A stretch of 5,468 nucleotides of DNA, taken from contig DLGU01000005.1 of the NCBI GenBank assembly GCA_002482865.1, forward strand, positions 1 through 5,468. Reading direction: 5' to 3'. Below, piece by piece: positions 1 through 5,468 of the stretch (the stretch's first letter is position 1; each line of letters begins with the position of its first letter). Under the pieces are notes generated by a model. The model had not been told where the DNA came from, did not search any database, and saw only the letters and a program-made list of their open reading frames with translations. Made by a program: the position numbers and the translations under genes. This stretch comes from Porphyrobacter sp. UBA7686 (GTDB lineage: Bacteria > Pseudomonadota > Alphaproteobacteria > Sphingomonadales > Sphingomonadaceae).

Positions 1-1467
1 CGGCCCGGGCCGATCCAGGGCGACATGGTGCACCCCTACCTCAAGCGCCGCCGGGGAGCGGAACCGGTGCAGATCCCCGCGCCGGCGCCCGAGCACGGCC
101 CGCCGGATGAGCTCACCAGCATCCTTGGGCGAACGCTGGGCGTGCCGATCTTTCAGGAACAGGCGATGAAGATCGCGCTGGATGCGGCGAAGTTCTCCAG
201 CCTTGAAGCCAACCGCTTGCGCAAGGCGATGGCGACCTTTCGCAGTCGGGGCATGGTGGATGAGCTTCAGGACATGATGGTCGAACGCATGGTCGCGCGC
301 GGATATGATCGCGACTTCGCGCAGCGCTGTTTCAATCAGATCCGGGGCTTCGGCGAATATGGCTTCCCTGAAAGCCACGCCGCGAGCTTTGCGCAGCTGG
401 TCTATGTGTCGAGCTGGCTCAAGTGCCACTACCCGGCGGCCTTTGCCTGCGGGCTGCTGAATTCGCAGCCGATGGGCTTCTACGCCCCGGCGCAGATCGT
501 GCGCGATGCGGCCGAGCATGGAGTGCGGGTGTTGCCGGTGGATGTGAACCACTCGGCCTGGGATTGCACGCTAGAGGGTGAGGGTGAGCCATTCGCCCTG
601 CGCCTCGGCCTCAGGCAGATAGACGGGCTGCCCGAACACGTCGCGGCTACCCTGCTGGCGGAGCGTGAGGAGCGCGGGCCGTTCCGCGATATCGCCGATC
701 TGCGCGCCCGCGCGGGTCTCTCGCCTGCGCATATCGAGCGGCTTGCCAGCGCCGATGCCTTCACTTCGCTTGGCATCTCGCGCAGGCAGGCCTTGTGGGA
801 TGCGAGGAGCCTTATCGCTGCCCCCGATCTGCCGTTGTTCCGCGCGGCGGGGGTGCGTGAGGAGGGGAGCGAGCGTGCCGCGATCCGCCTGCCCGCCATG
901 CCTTTGTCGGAGGAGGTGGTGGCCGATTACCAGACCACCCGCCTCAGCCTGAAGGCGCACCCGATGGCCTTCCTGCGCGCCGATCTCGCTGCGCGCGGAT
1001 TTGTGCGCGCGTCAGACCTGCGGATGCGCAAGTTCCGCTCGATGGTGCAAGTCGCCGGCGTGGTGCTCATCCGCCAGCGGCCGGGCAGCGCCAAGGGCGT
1101 CACTTTCATCACCCTCGAAGACGAGACCGGGGTCATCAACCTCGTCGTCTGGCCCGATCTTAAGGAGAAGAACCGCAAGGTGGTGATGGGCGCGCGGCTG
1201 ATGGAAGTGCGCGGCCGCGTGGAATATGATGACGAGGTGATCCATGTGATTGCCCAGGCTATGACCGATGCGACACAGCGGCTGCATGCGCTGTCCGATG
1301 ATCTGCTCGATGCCCCGCTCGCCCGTGCGGACGAAGTCAACCGCCCCATGCCCGAGCGTGGTCCGCCGGTTCCCCGCGACATGATCGACGAATTGGCGCC
1401 AAAACCTAACGTGACCGGACATCCGCGCGATCATCGGATTTTGCCAAAGTCGCGCGATTTCCATTAG
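1..1467 (+). CDS. dnaE2: Error-prone DNA polymerase DnaE2, C-terminal part (5' end outside window)
   Basis: The reading frame is open from the first base and ends at TAG 1465-1467, so 488 C-terminal residues are visible of a family usually a little over 1,000 long. DnaE2 is a C-family polymerase alpha subunit used for translesion synthesis and damage-induced mutagenesis, normally with ImuA and ImuB. Visible parts, numbered from the first codon, are the fingers region with RPGPIQGDM at the very start, a FQEQ motif near 51-54 and the DnaE2-like ATFRSRG near 78-84. Then come GFGEYGFPESHAASFA near 116-131, a helix-hairpin-helix region near 205-255, and an OB-fold near 349-420. The tail ends in KSRDFH, typical of DnaE2 and unlike replicative DnaE. 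The catalytic palm aspartates lie upstream, so activity cannot be judged. Any SOS (LexA) promoter would also be upstream, and imuA/imuB may be there too. No frameshift is seen. Confidence 0.95.
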   Translation, partial: RPGPIQGDMVHPYLKRRRGAEPVQIPAPAPEHGPPDELTSILGRTLGVPIFQEQAMKIALDAAKFSSLEANRLRKAMATFRSRGMVDELQDMMVERMVARGYDRDFAQRCFNQIRGFGEYGFPESHAASFAQLVYVSSWLKCHYPAAFACGLLNSQPMGFYAPAQIVRDAAEHGVRVLPVDVNHSAWDCTLEGEGEPFALRLGLRQIDGLPEHVAATLLAEREERGPFRDIADLRARAGLSPAHIERLASADAFTSLGISRRQALWDARSLIAAPDLPLFRAAGVREEGSERAAIRLPAMPLSEEVVADYQTTRLSLKAHPMAFLRADLAARGFVRASDLRMRKFRSMVQVAGVVLIRQRPGSAKGVTFITLEDETGVINLVVWPDLKEKNRKVVMGARLMEVRGRVEYDDEVIHVIAQAMTDATQRLHALSDDLLDAPLARADEVNRPMPERGPPVPRDMIDELAPKPNVTGHPRDHRILPKSRDFH

Positions 1468-1476
1468 AGACAGGCC

Positions 1477-2196
1477 ATGCCCCGTTCCCGAACAAACAGA
1501 CACTTGGCCGCCGCGCGCCGGGCGGTGGTCGCACTGGTGCTGCTGGTGGCGGCGATTGCCGGATGGCAGTGGCTCCAGTCACACCCGCAGCACAACCCCT
1601 GGGCGCCGCTTGATCTGCGCGATCCGCCGGGCTGGGCGACGCGCACGAAGCTTATTGCCCTGCGCAGCGATGTCGCCGAGTGCCGCGCGGTACTGGAGCG
1701 TAGCGAAATTGCTTTCACTGCGCTGCCGGAAACAGGGGAGGGGGAATGCGCGCGGCCGGATCGTACCCGGCTCGGCGATTATCCGCTCGCGCCGGATACG
1801 CCTGCGGTGACCTGCCCGGTGGCAGCGGCGCTCGAATTGTGGCGGCGCGAGAGCGTGGCTCCCGCTGCGCGCAACATCCTCGGCAGCGATCTGGCGCGGA
1901 TCGAACATCTCGGCGCCTTCTCCTGCCGCCGGATGTATGGCGGTGCCGACGGCCCGTGGAGCGAGCACGCCACCGCCAATGCAATCGATATCGCCGCCTT
2001 CGTGCTGGAAGACGGGCGGCGCATCAGCGTGCTGGGCGACTGGGATGGGGAAGGGGACAAAGCCGCGTTCCTGCGCGCTGTGCGAGACGGCGCGTGCGGC
2101 AGCTTTGCGACTGTCCTGTCACCCGATTACAACGCTGCCCACGCCGATCACTTCCACCTCGATCAGGATGATCGCTGGGCCGGGGTCTGTCGTTAG
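1477..2196 (+). CDS. Extensin-family protein, membrane-anchored, LAS-peptidase-like C-terminal motifs
   Basis: This 239-residue protein has a short Arg-rich N-terminus (R3, R5, R8, R14, R15) and one hydrophobic segment at about 16-33, which suggests an anchor with the rest in the periplasm. The remainder matches my knowledge of the bacterial extensin-like C-terminal domain family: CPVAAALELW near 113-122, SCRRMYGG near 149-156, SEHATANAIDI at 162-172 and HADHFHLD at 222-229. H164-x6-D171 and H225-x-H227 resemble the zinc and catalytic residues of LAS metallopeptidases (M15 and relatives). A cell-wall hydrolase or wall-binding role is therefore plausible but inferred; the family has no firmly known function. 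Six cysteines (69, 91, 113, 150, 207, 238) would suit disulfides in the periplasm. The ATG at 1477 lies 9 bases after the dnaE2 stop, behind a weak purine-rich site (gagacagg), so co-transcription with dnaE2 is likely. Its stop overlaps the phoB stop. Confidence 0.88.
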   Translation: MPRSRTNRHLAAARRAVVALVLLVAAIAGWQWLQSHPQHNPWAPLDLRDPPGWATRTKLIALRSDVAECRAVLERSEIAFTALPETGEGECARPDRTRLGDYPLAPDTPAVTCPVAAALELWRRESVAPAARNILGSDLARIEHLGAFSCRRMYGGADGPWSEHATANAIDIAAFVLEDGRRISVLGDWDGEGDKAAFLRAVRDGACGSFATVLSPDYNAAHADHFHLDQDDRWAGVCR

Positions 2197-2882
2197 CTCG
2201 CTTCGAGTGCGTAACCCGCTGACCGCACCGTGCGGATCGGGTCTTTCGCTCCGTCGATCCCGATCGCCTTGCGCAGGCGGCGGATGTGCACATCGACCGT
2301 GCGCAATTCGATGTCCGAGCCCGTGCCCCACACGCCGTCGAGCAGCTGGCCCCGGCTGAACACCCGGCCCGGGCTTTCCATGAAGAACTTGAGCAAGCGA
2401 TATTCGGTCGGCCCCAGCTGGAGCGCACGGCCACGGCGCTGGACCTTGTGTGCCACTGGATCGAGACGCAGGTCGCCCACTTCGATGGTTTCGCCTGCCA
2501 GCGCCGGGCGGATGCGGCGCATTACGGCGGCGACGCGGGCGAGCAGTTCGCGCGGGGAGAAAGGCTTGGTCAGGTAATCATCCGCACCCGTTTCAAGCCC
2601 GCGCACCCGGTCATCCTCAGCCTCGCGCGCGGTGAGCATAATAATGGGGACGTGAGCGGTCTCCTTGTCGCGGCGCAATCGGCGGCAGACTTCGATGCCG
2701 CTGGTGCCTTCGATCATCCAGTCGAGAATGATCAGATCGGGCACTTCCTCGGCGGCCAGCATCAGCGCTTCATCGCCATCGCCGGTGCAACGCACGGCAT
2801 AGCCTTCGTTCTGGAAACGATATTCGAGCAGTTCGGACAGGGCCGGATCGTCTTCGACCAGCAAAAGTTTGGCAGCGGACAT
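2193..2882 (-). CDS. phoB: Phosphate regulon response regulator PhoB (OmpR family)
   Basis: This 229-residue protein has the full length expected for PhoB. The N-terminal receiver domain (about 4-120) has the acidic pair E10-D11, phospho-acceptor D54 in LDW, T84 and the invariant K106 in TKPF. The C-terminal winged-helix DNA-binding domain (about 132-227) has the recognition-helix stretch RTVDVHIRRLRKAI at 194-207 and ends in the usual GYAL hairpin. Phosphorylated by PhoR when phosphate is scarce, PhoB activates pst and other Pho genes. The specific PhoB call, over another OmpR-type regulator, rests on close resemblance and on its place directly after phoU. The ATG at 2882-2880 is supported by a perfect AGGAGG at 2893-2898. 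A 134-base gap separates it from phoU, so it may have its own promoter besides operon read-through. The TAA stop (2195-2193) overlaps the stop of the convergent extensin-family gene. Confidence 0.95.
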   Translation of the reverse strand: MSAAKLLLVEDDPALSELLEYRFQNEGYAVRCTGDGDEALMLAAEEVPDLIILDWMIEGTSGIEVCRRLRRDKETAHVPIIMLTAREAEDDRVRGLETGADDYLTKPFSPRELLARVAAVMRRIRPALAGETIEVGDLRLDPVAHKVQRRGRALQLGPTEYRLLKFFMESPGRVFSRGQLLDGVWGTGSDIELRTVDVHIRRLRKAIGIDGAKDPIRTVRSAGYALEAS

Positions 2883-2892
2883 GCGCAGGATG

Positions 2893-2898
2893 CCTCCT
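2893..2898 (-). promoter_or_regulatory. phoB ribosome binding site (AGGAGG)
   Basis: On the minus strand this reads AGGAGG, a perfect anti-Shine-Dalgarno match, 10 bases before the phoB ATG. It fixes the start at 2882. It is much stronger than the sites before pstB and phoU, which are coupled by gene overlap instead. Confidence 0.75.
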
Positions 2899-2901
2899 CA
2901 A

Positions 2902-2917
2902 GCCCGCGCAGGCGGGC
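2902..2917 (-). other. Short GC-rich hairpin in the phoB leader
   Basis: This is a perfect 6-base inverted repeat (GCCCGC / GCGGGC) around a 4-base loop. It lies in the phoU-phoB gap, with a single base between it and the extended TGAGGAGG Shine-Dalgarno region of phoB. No T-run follows on either strand, so a classical intrinsic terminator is unlikely. It could influence ribosome access or partly stop read-through from phoU. In GC-rich DNA a stem this short may also arise by chance. Confidence 0.35.
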
Positions 2918-2932
2918 GATGCCATGCGCTAT

Positions 2933-2950
2933 GTGTCACTTGAGCGACAA
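2933..2950 (-). promoter_or_regulatory. Weak Pho-box-like site / imperfect dyad upstream of phoB
   Basis: On the minus strand this reads TTGTCGCTCAAGTGACAC. Two TGTCA-like units (TGTCGC and TGACAC) start exactly 11 bases apart, the spacing of PhoB half-sites, and by eye 11 of 18 positions fit the enterobacterial Pho-box consensus. The same bases form an imperfect dyad, TGTC...GACA at 2934-2949 with one mismatched pair outside the centre, which could instead suit a dimeric repressor or activator. The match is weak and is offered only as a candidate. Confidence 0.25.
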
Positions 2951-2959
2951 TTTGATGAA

Positions 2960-2995
2960 ACTGTACATCGCAAATTTTCAACAGGCACATGACAT
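2960..2995 (-). promoter_or_regulatory. Candidate phoB promoter with Pho-box-like repeat
   Basis: On the minus strand, 2995-2978 reads ATGTCATGTGCCTGTTGA. It has one perfect TGTCAT unit and a partial second unit (TGTTGA) starting 11 bases later; 11 of 18 positions fit the Pho-box consensus by eye. Twelve bases further on is TACAGT (2965-2960), a possible -10 element, close to the distance seen in PhoB-activated promoters where the Pho box replaces the -35. The patch 2949-2980 is clearly more AT-rich than the flanking genes. This would give phoB its own autoregulated promoter, but that is inferred from weak matches. Confidence 0.3.
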
Positions 2996-3016
2996 TGCAC
3001 CTGCCCCAGCTTCGCC

Positions 3017-3685
3017 TCAGCGGTCACCTTCGGGCGGATAGGCCCCAGTTGCCGCAAAGTGCACCATTTCCGCCACGTTGGTCGCATGGTCGCCGATCCG
3101 CTCGATGTTGCGGGCGACAAACAACAATTGCGCTGCGCTCGAAATGGTCGAGGGATTCTCGACCATATAGCTGACGAGATTACGGAAAATGCTGTTGTAG
3201 AAGCCGTCAACCTTGGCGTCGGTGGCGATCACCTCGCGCGCCAGATCAGGATCACGCGCGGCATAGGCGGTCAGCACGTCATGCACCATTTCGCCCGCAA
3301 GCTCGCCCATGGTGGGGAGCAGCGTAAGCGGTTCGAACCGGGCGCGGCCTTCGATCATGCCGGTACGCTTGGCGATGTTCTTGGAATAATCGCCGATCCG
3401 TTCGAGCACGCCGCCGATTTTCAATGCAGCGATCACTTCGCGTAGGTCGTCCGCCATCGGAGCGCGCAGCGCGATGATCCGAACGGCGAGCTTGTCGACC
3501 TCGATTTCCAGCGCATCAATCCGCTTATCACGCGCCACCACTTGCTCGGCCAGCGCCTCGTCCCCGCGCACCAGCGCATCGAGCGATTCGGCGATCGCGA
3601 CCTCGGCCAGACCGCCCATCTCGGCGATCAGGCCGCGCAGCCGGGTGATGTCTTCGTCGAATGCCTTGACGGTATGTTCAGCCAT
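3017..3685 (-). CDS. phoU: Phosphate signalling complex protein PhoU
   Basis: This complete 222-residue cytoplasmic protein is all-helical in character and has the two tandem PhoU repeats of the family. Each carries the conserved metal-binding-type motif: ERIGDYSKN at 95-103 and ERIGDHATN at 195-203, exactly 100 residues apart. PhoU is a negative modulator that connects the PstSCAB transporter with the PhoR sensor kinase, so PhoB stays off when phosphate is plentiful. It also affects phosphate uptake and persister formation in some bacteria. The ATG (3685-3683) shares its A with the pstB TGA stop (TGATG), so translation is probably coupled; only a weak AGGA lies upstream. The stop is TGA at 3019-3017, followed by the 134-base gap before phoB. 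Confidence 0.96.
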   Translation of the reverse strand: MAEHTVKAFDEDITRLRGLIAEMGGLAEVAIAESLDALVRGDEALAEQVVARDKRIDALEIEVDKLAVRIIALRAPMADDLREVIAALKIGGVLERIGDYSKNIAKRTGMIEGRARFEPLTLLPTMGELAGEMVHDVLTAYAARDPDLAREVIATDAKVDGFYNSIFRNLVSYMVENPSTISSAAQLLFVARNIERIGDHATNVAEMVHFAATGAYPPEGDR

Positions 3686-4473
3686 CAGCCGTAACGTCCT
3701 GTAATATAATCCTTGGTGCGTTCTTCGATCGGATTGGTGAAGATTTCCGAGGTCGGGCCATATTCCACCATTTTTCCAAGGTGGAAGAATGCGGTACGCT
3801 GACTGACGCGGGCGGCCTGCTGCATCGAGTGAGTGACGATCACGATGGCGTAGCGCCCGGAGAGTTCATCGATCAGTTCCTCGATCTTGGCGGTGGCGAT
3901 GGGATCGAGCGCGCTGGCCGGTTCGTCCATCAGAATGACCTCGGGGTCTACCGCGATGGCGCGGGCAATGCAAAGCCGCTGCTGCTGGCCACCGGACAGG
4001 GCCGTGCCAGAATCCTCCAAGCGGTCCTTCACCTCGTCCCACAAGCCCGCGCGGGTCAGCGAGCGTTCGACCACGATATCCAGATCGGCCTTCTTCTCCG
4101 CGAGGCCATGGATTTTGGGGCCATAGGCGATGTTTTCATAGATCGACTTCGGGAACGGGTTGGGTTTCTGGAACACCATGCCGACACGGGCGCGCAGTTG
4201 CACCACGTCCATCCGGCTACCGTGAATGTCCTCGCCGTCCAGCTCGATGAGGCCAGTCACCTTGGCCGTTCCGATCGTGTCATTCATGCGGTTGAAGCAC
4301 CGCAGGAAGGTCGATTTCCCGCAGCCCGACGGGCCGATGAAGGCAGTGACGTAATTGGGCGAGATGTCGATCGACACTTCGTCGATCGCCTTCTTGTCGC
4401 CGTAGAAGACGCAGACGTCCCGCGCGCGGATTTTCGCGCTTTCGTCGGCCATATTGGGATGGATTACAGTCAC
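3685..4473 (-). CDS. pstB: Phosphate ABC transporter ATP-binding protein PstB
   Basis: This 262-residue ATPase subunit of the high-affinity phosphate importer (PstSCAB) works on the cytoplasmic face as a dimer. All ABC motifs are intact: Walker [10 protein letters not shown] at 47-55, Q-loop Q102 in VFQKPNPFP (typical of PstB), signature LSGGQ at 159-163, Walker B VILMDEP at 179-185, D-loop SALD at 187-190 and H-loop H215. The chosen start is a GTG (4473-4471) that overlaps the pstA TGA by four bases (GTGA), with GAGA about 7 bases upstream. An ATG at 4452-4450 would give a protein seven residues shorter but has no purine-rich site before it, so GTG is preferred. The stop overlaps the phoU start by one base. 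PstB and PstA together with an upstream PstC and PstS would form the transporter. Confidence 0.97.
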   Translation of the reverse strand: MTVIHPNMADESAKIRARDVCVFYGDKKAIDEVSIDISPNYVTAFIGPSGCGKSTFLRCFNRMNDTIGTAKVTGLIELDGEDIHGSRMDVVQLRARVGMVFQKPNPFPKSIYENIAYGPKIHGLAEKKADLDIVVERSLTRAGLWDEVKDRLEDSGTALSGGQQQRLCIARAIAVDPEVILMDEPASALDPIATAKIEELIDELSGRYAIVIVTHSMQQAARVSQRTAFFHLGKMVEYGPTSEIFTNPIEERTKDYITGRYG

Positions 4474-5468
4474 CAGCGTTTCTCGAACTTGTTGCGGAGG
4501 TAAATGGCGAGGCCGTTCATCGTGAGCAGGAACACCAGTAGCACGATGATAGCCGCGCTAGTGCGTTCCACAAAGCCGCGGTCGATTTCATCGGACCACA
4601 GGAATATCTGCATCGGCAGAACGGTGGCGGGAGAAGAAAAGCCTTCAGGCGGGGTGGCAACGAAGATGCGCATCCCGATCAGCAGCAGCGGCGCCGTTTC
4701 ACCCAGCGCGCGGGCCATGCCGATGATGGTCCCGGTGAGCATCCCCGGCAGCGCCAGCGGCAGCACGTGGTGGAACACCACTTGCACCGGCGATGCGCCA
4801 ATGGCGAGCGCGCCGTCACGGATCGAAGGCGGCACCGCCTTGATCGCATTGCGTCCGGAAATCACGATCACCGGCATTGTCATCAGCGCCAGCGTCATCC
4901 CGCCGATGAGCGGCGCGGATCGGAGGTTCGGGAACAGAGCGAGAAACACCGCCAGTCCCAACAGACCGAAGATGATCGAGGGCACCGCGGCCAGGTTGCT
5001 GATCGACACCTCGATGATGTCGGTCCAGCGGTTCTTGGGGGCGTACTCCTCCAGATAAAGCGCCGAGAGCACCCCGATCGGGAAGGCCAGCACCAGCGTC
5101 ACCAGCATGGTCAGCATCGAGCCCTTGAGCGCGCCCCAGATGCCAACCGCCTGGGGGCTGGTCGCGTCCGAACGACTGAGGAAGCCCAGATCCCAGTTGC
5201 GCGACAGCTTGCCCTCCGTGTCGAGCCGCTTCGCCAGCGCTTGCATCTCGGGCGGTCCTTCGCCCTGAAGTCCGGCCGCCAGCGCCGAGGAAGTCGGCAG
5301 GTTGAAGCTCTGGCTGCGGGTGATGAGATCGGGGTCTTCGGCCAGCGCGGTTGCGATATCGCGCCATGCCTCAGGCGAGATCTCTGCTGCCGCATCCTTG
5401 CCCAATTGTTCTTCGGCAAAGAAGGTCACGATATCCGGCAGGCCCTGCATTTCGAGCGTCTGCATCGC
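4470..5468 (-). CDS. pstA: Phosphate ABC transporter permease PstA, N-terminus outside window
   Basis: The frame is open to the right window edge (codon 5468-5466 is GCG). The first visible ATG, at 5465, is therefore probably internal, and alphaproteobacterial PstA proteins are often longer, near 400 residues or more. Numbering from that Met, 331 residues are visible. Residues 1 to about 105 are hydrophilic and fit the extra N-terminal region (DUF3333-like) found in many alphaproteobacterial PstA proteins; this is recognition, not a search result. Then come hydrophobic segments at about 112-138, 155-179, 184-206, 239-268 and 303-323. The cytoplasmic EAA-type loop that docks PstB begins DGALAIGAS at 217 and reaches LP at 235-236. 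The end, RNKFEKRW, is typical of PstA. PstA pairs with PstC to form the inner-membrane phosphate channel. Its TGA stop (4472-4470) overlaps the pstB GTG start. Confidence 0.95.
   Translation of the reverse strand, partial: AMQTLEMQGLPDIVTFFAEEQLGKDAAAEISPEAWRDIATALAEDPDLITRSQSFNLPTSSALAAGLQGEGPPEMQALAKRLDTEGKLSRNWDLGFLSRSDATSPQAVGIWGALKGSMLTMLVTLVLAFPIGVLSALYLEEYAPKNRWTDIIEVSISNLAAVPSIIFGLLGLAVFLALFPNLRSAPLIGGMTLALMTMPVIVISGRNAIKAVPPSIRDGALAIGASPVQVVFHHVLPLALPGMLTGTIIGMARALGETAPLLLIGMRIFVATPPEGFSSPATVLPMQIFLWSDEIDRGFVERTSAAIIVLLVFLLTMNGLAIYLRNKFEKRW

Noticed and set aside
927..1503. Overlapping minus-strand open frames opposite the end of dnaE2
   Set aside because: They are Arg/Ser/Ala-rich low-information translations in antisense to a clear DnaE2 OB-fold and tail, with no ribosome site noted.
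2160..2174. Perfect 6-base stem, CGATCA / TGATCG with a 3-base loop, near the convergent stops
   Set aside because: It is inside the coding sequence of the extensin-family gene (around the HFHLD motif), and no T-run follows on either strand, so it is not supported as a terminator.
2223..2235. CCGCAC-C-GTGCGG near-palindrome just past the plus-strand stop
   Set aside because: It encodes part of PhoB (TVR near the C-terminus). The one-base centre allows only a short real stem, and the nearest T-rich stretch is too far away for an intrinsic terminator.
2286..3041. 251-codon open frame on the plus strand opposite phoB and the phoU-phoB gap
   Set aside because: It is antisense to phoB and runs into the non-coding gap and the end of phoU. 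It has no recognisable motif and is explained as a shadow of GC-rich codon use.
3781..4503. 240-codon open frame on the plus strand opposite pstB
   Set aside because: It lies antisense to a gene with every ABC ATPase motif intact. Its protein resembles no family I know, and long antisense frames are common in GC-rich DNA.
1..5468. Undescribed defence, mobile or phage-like system
   Set aside because: All coding space is taken by known housekeeping families in usual order. No integrase, transposase, terminal repeats, CRISPR repeats or tRNA-like sequence was seen.

Overview
This GC-rich window looks like chromosome from an alphaproteobacterium. The protein sequences and the pstA-pstB-phoU-phoB order suggest a Sphingomonadales/Erythrobacter-like member, but that lineage is an inference from familiarity with these families, not from a search. 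The DNA is almost fully coding. It holds the ends of two gene blocks that converge and meet at about position 2195.

Left block, plus strand (1-2196): the C-terminal 488 codons of the error-prone polymerase gene dnaE2, cut by the left window edge. After a 9-base gap comes a complete gene for a membrane-anchored extensin-family protein. Its C-terminal domain carries an H-x6-D ... H-x-H pattern like that of LAS-type zinc peptidases. The spacing suggests the two are co-transcribed.

Right block, minus strand (5468-2193): the end of the high-affinity phosphate operon, read in the order pstA (cut by the right edge), pstB, phoU, phoB. PstA is a membrane channel subunit and PstB the ATPase of the phosphate ABC importer. 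PhoU links transporter state to the sensor kinase, and PhoB is the DNA-binding response regulator of the Pho regulon. pstA/pstB overlap by 4 bases (GTGA) and pstB/phoU by 1 base (TGATG). A 134-base gap separates phoU from phoB. It is the only sizeable non-coding stretch and holds an AT-rich patch, two weak Pho-box-like repeats, a short GC-rich hairpin and a perfect AGGAGG Shine-Dalgarno site. pstC, pstS and phoR are not in the window; in relatives such as Caulobacter, phoR and pstC lie upstream of pstA.

The two blocks converge with overlapping stop codons (TAG on plus, TAA on minus, sharing 2194-2195), so there is no space for a dedicated terminator. No RNA genes, mobile elements, CRISPR arrays or phage genes were seen. 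I found no evidence of an undescribed system. The observations most worth a second look are the putative phoB-specific regulatory gap and the extensin-family protein lying directly behind an SOS-type polymerase gene.
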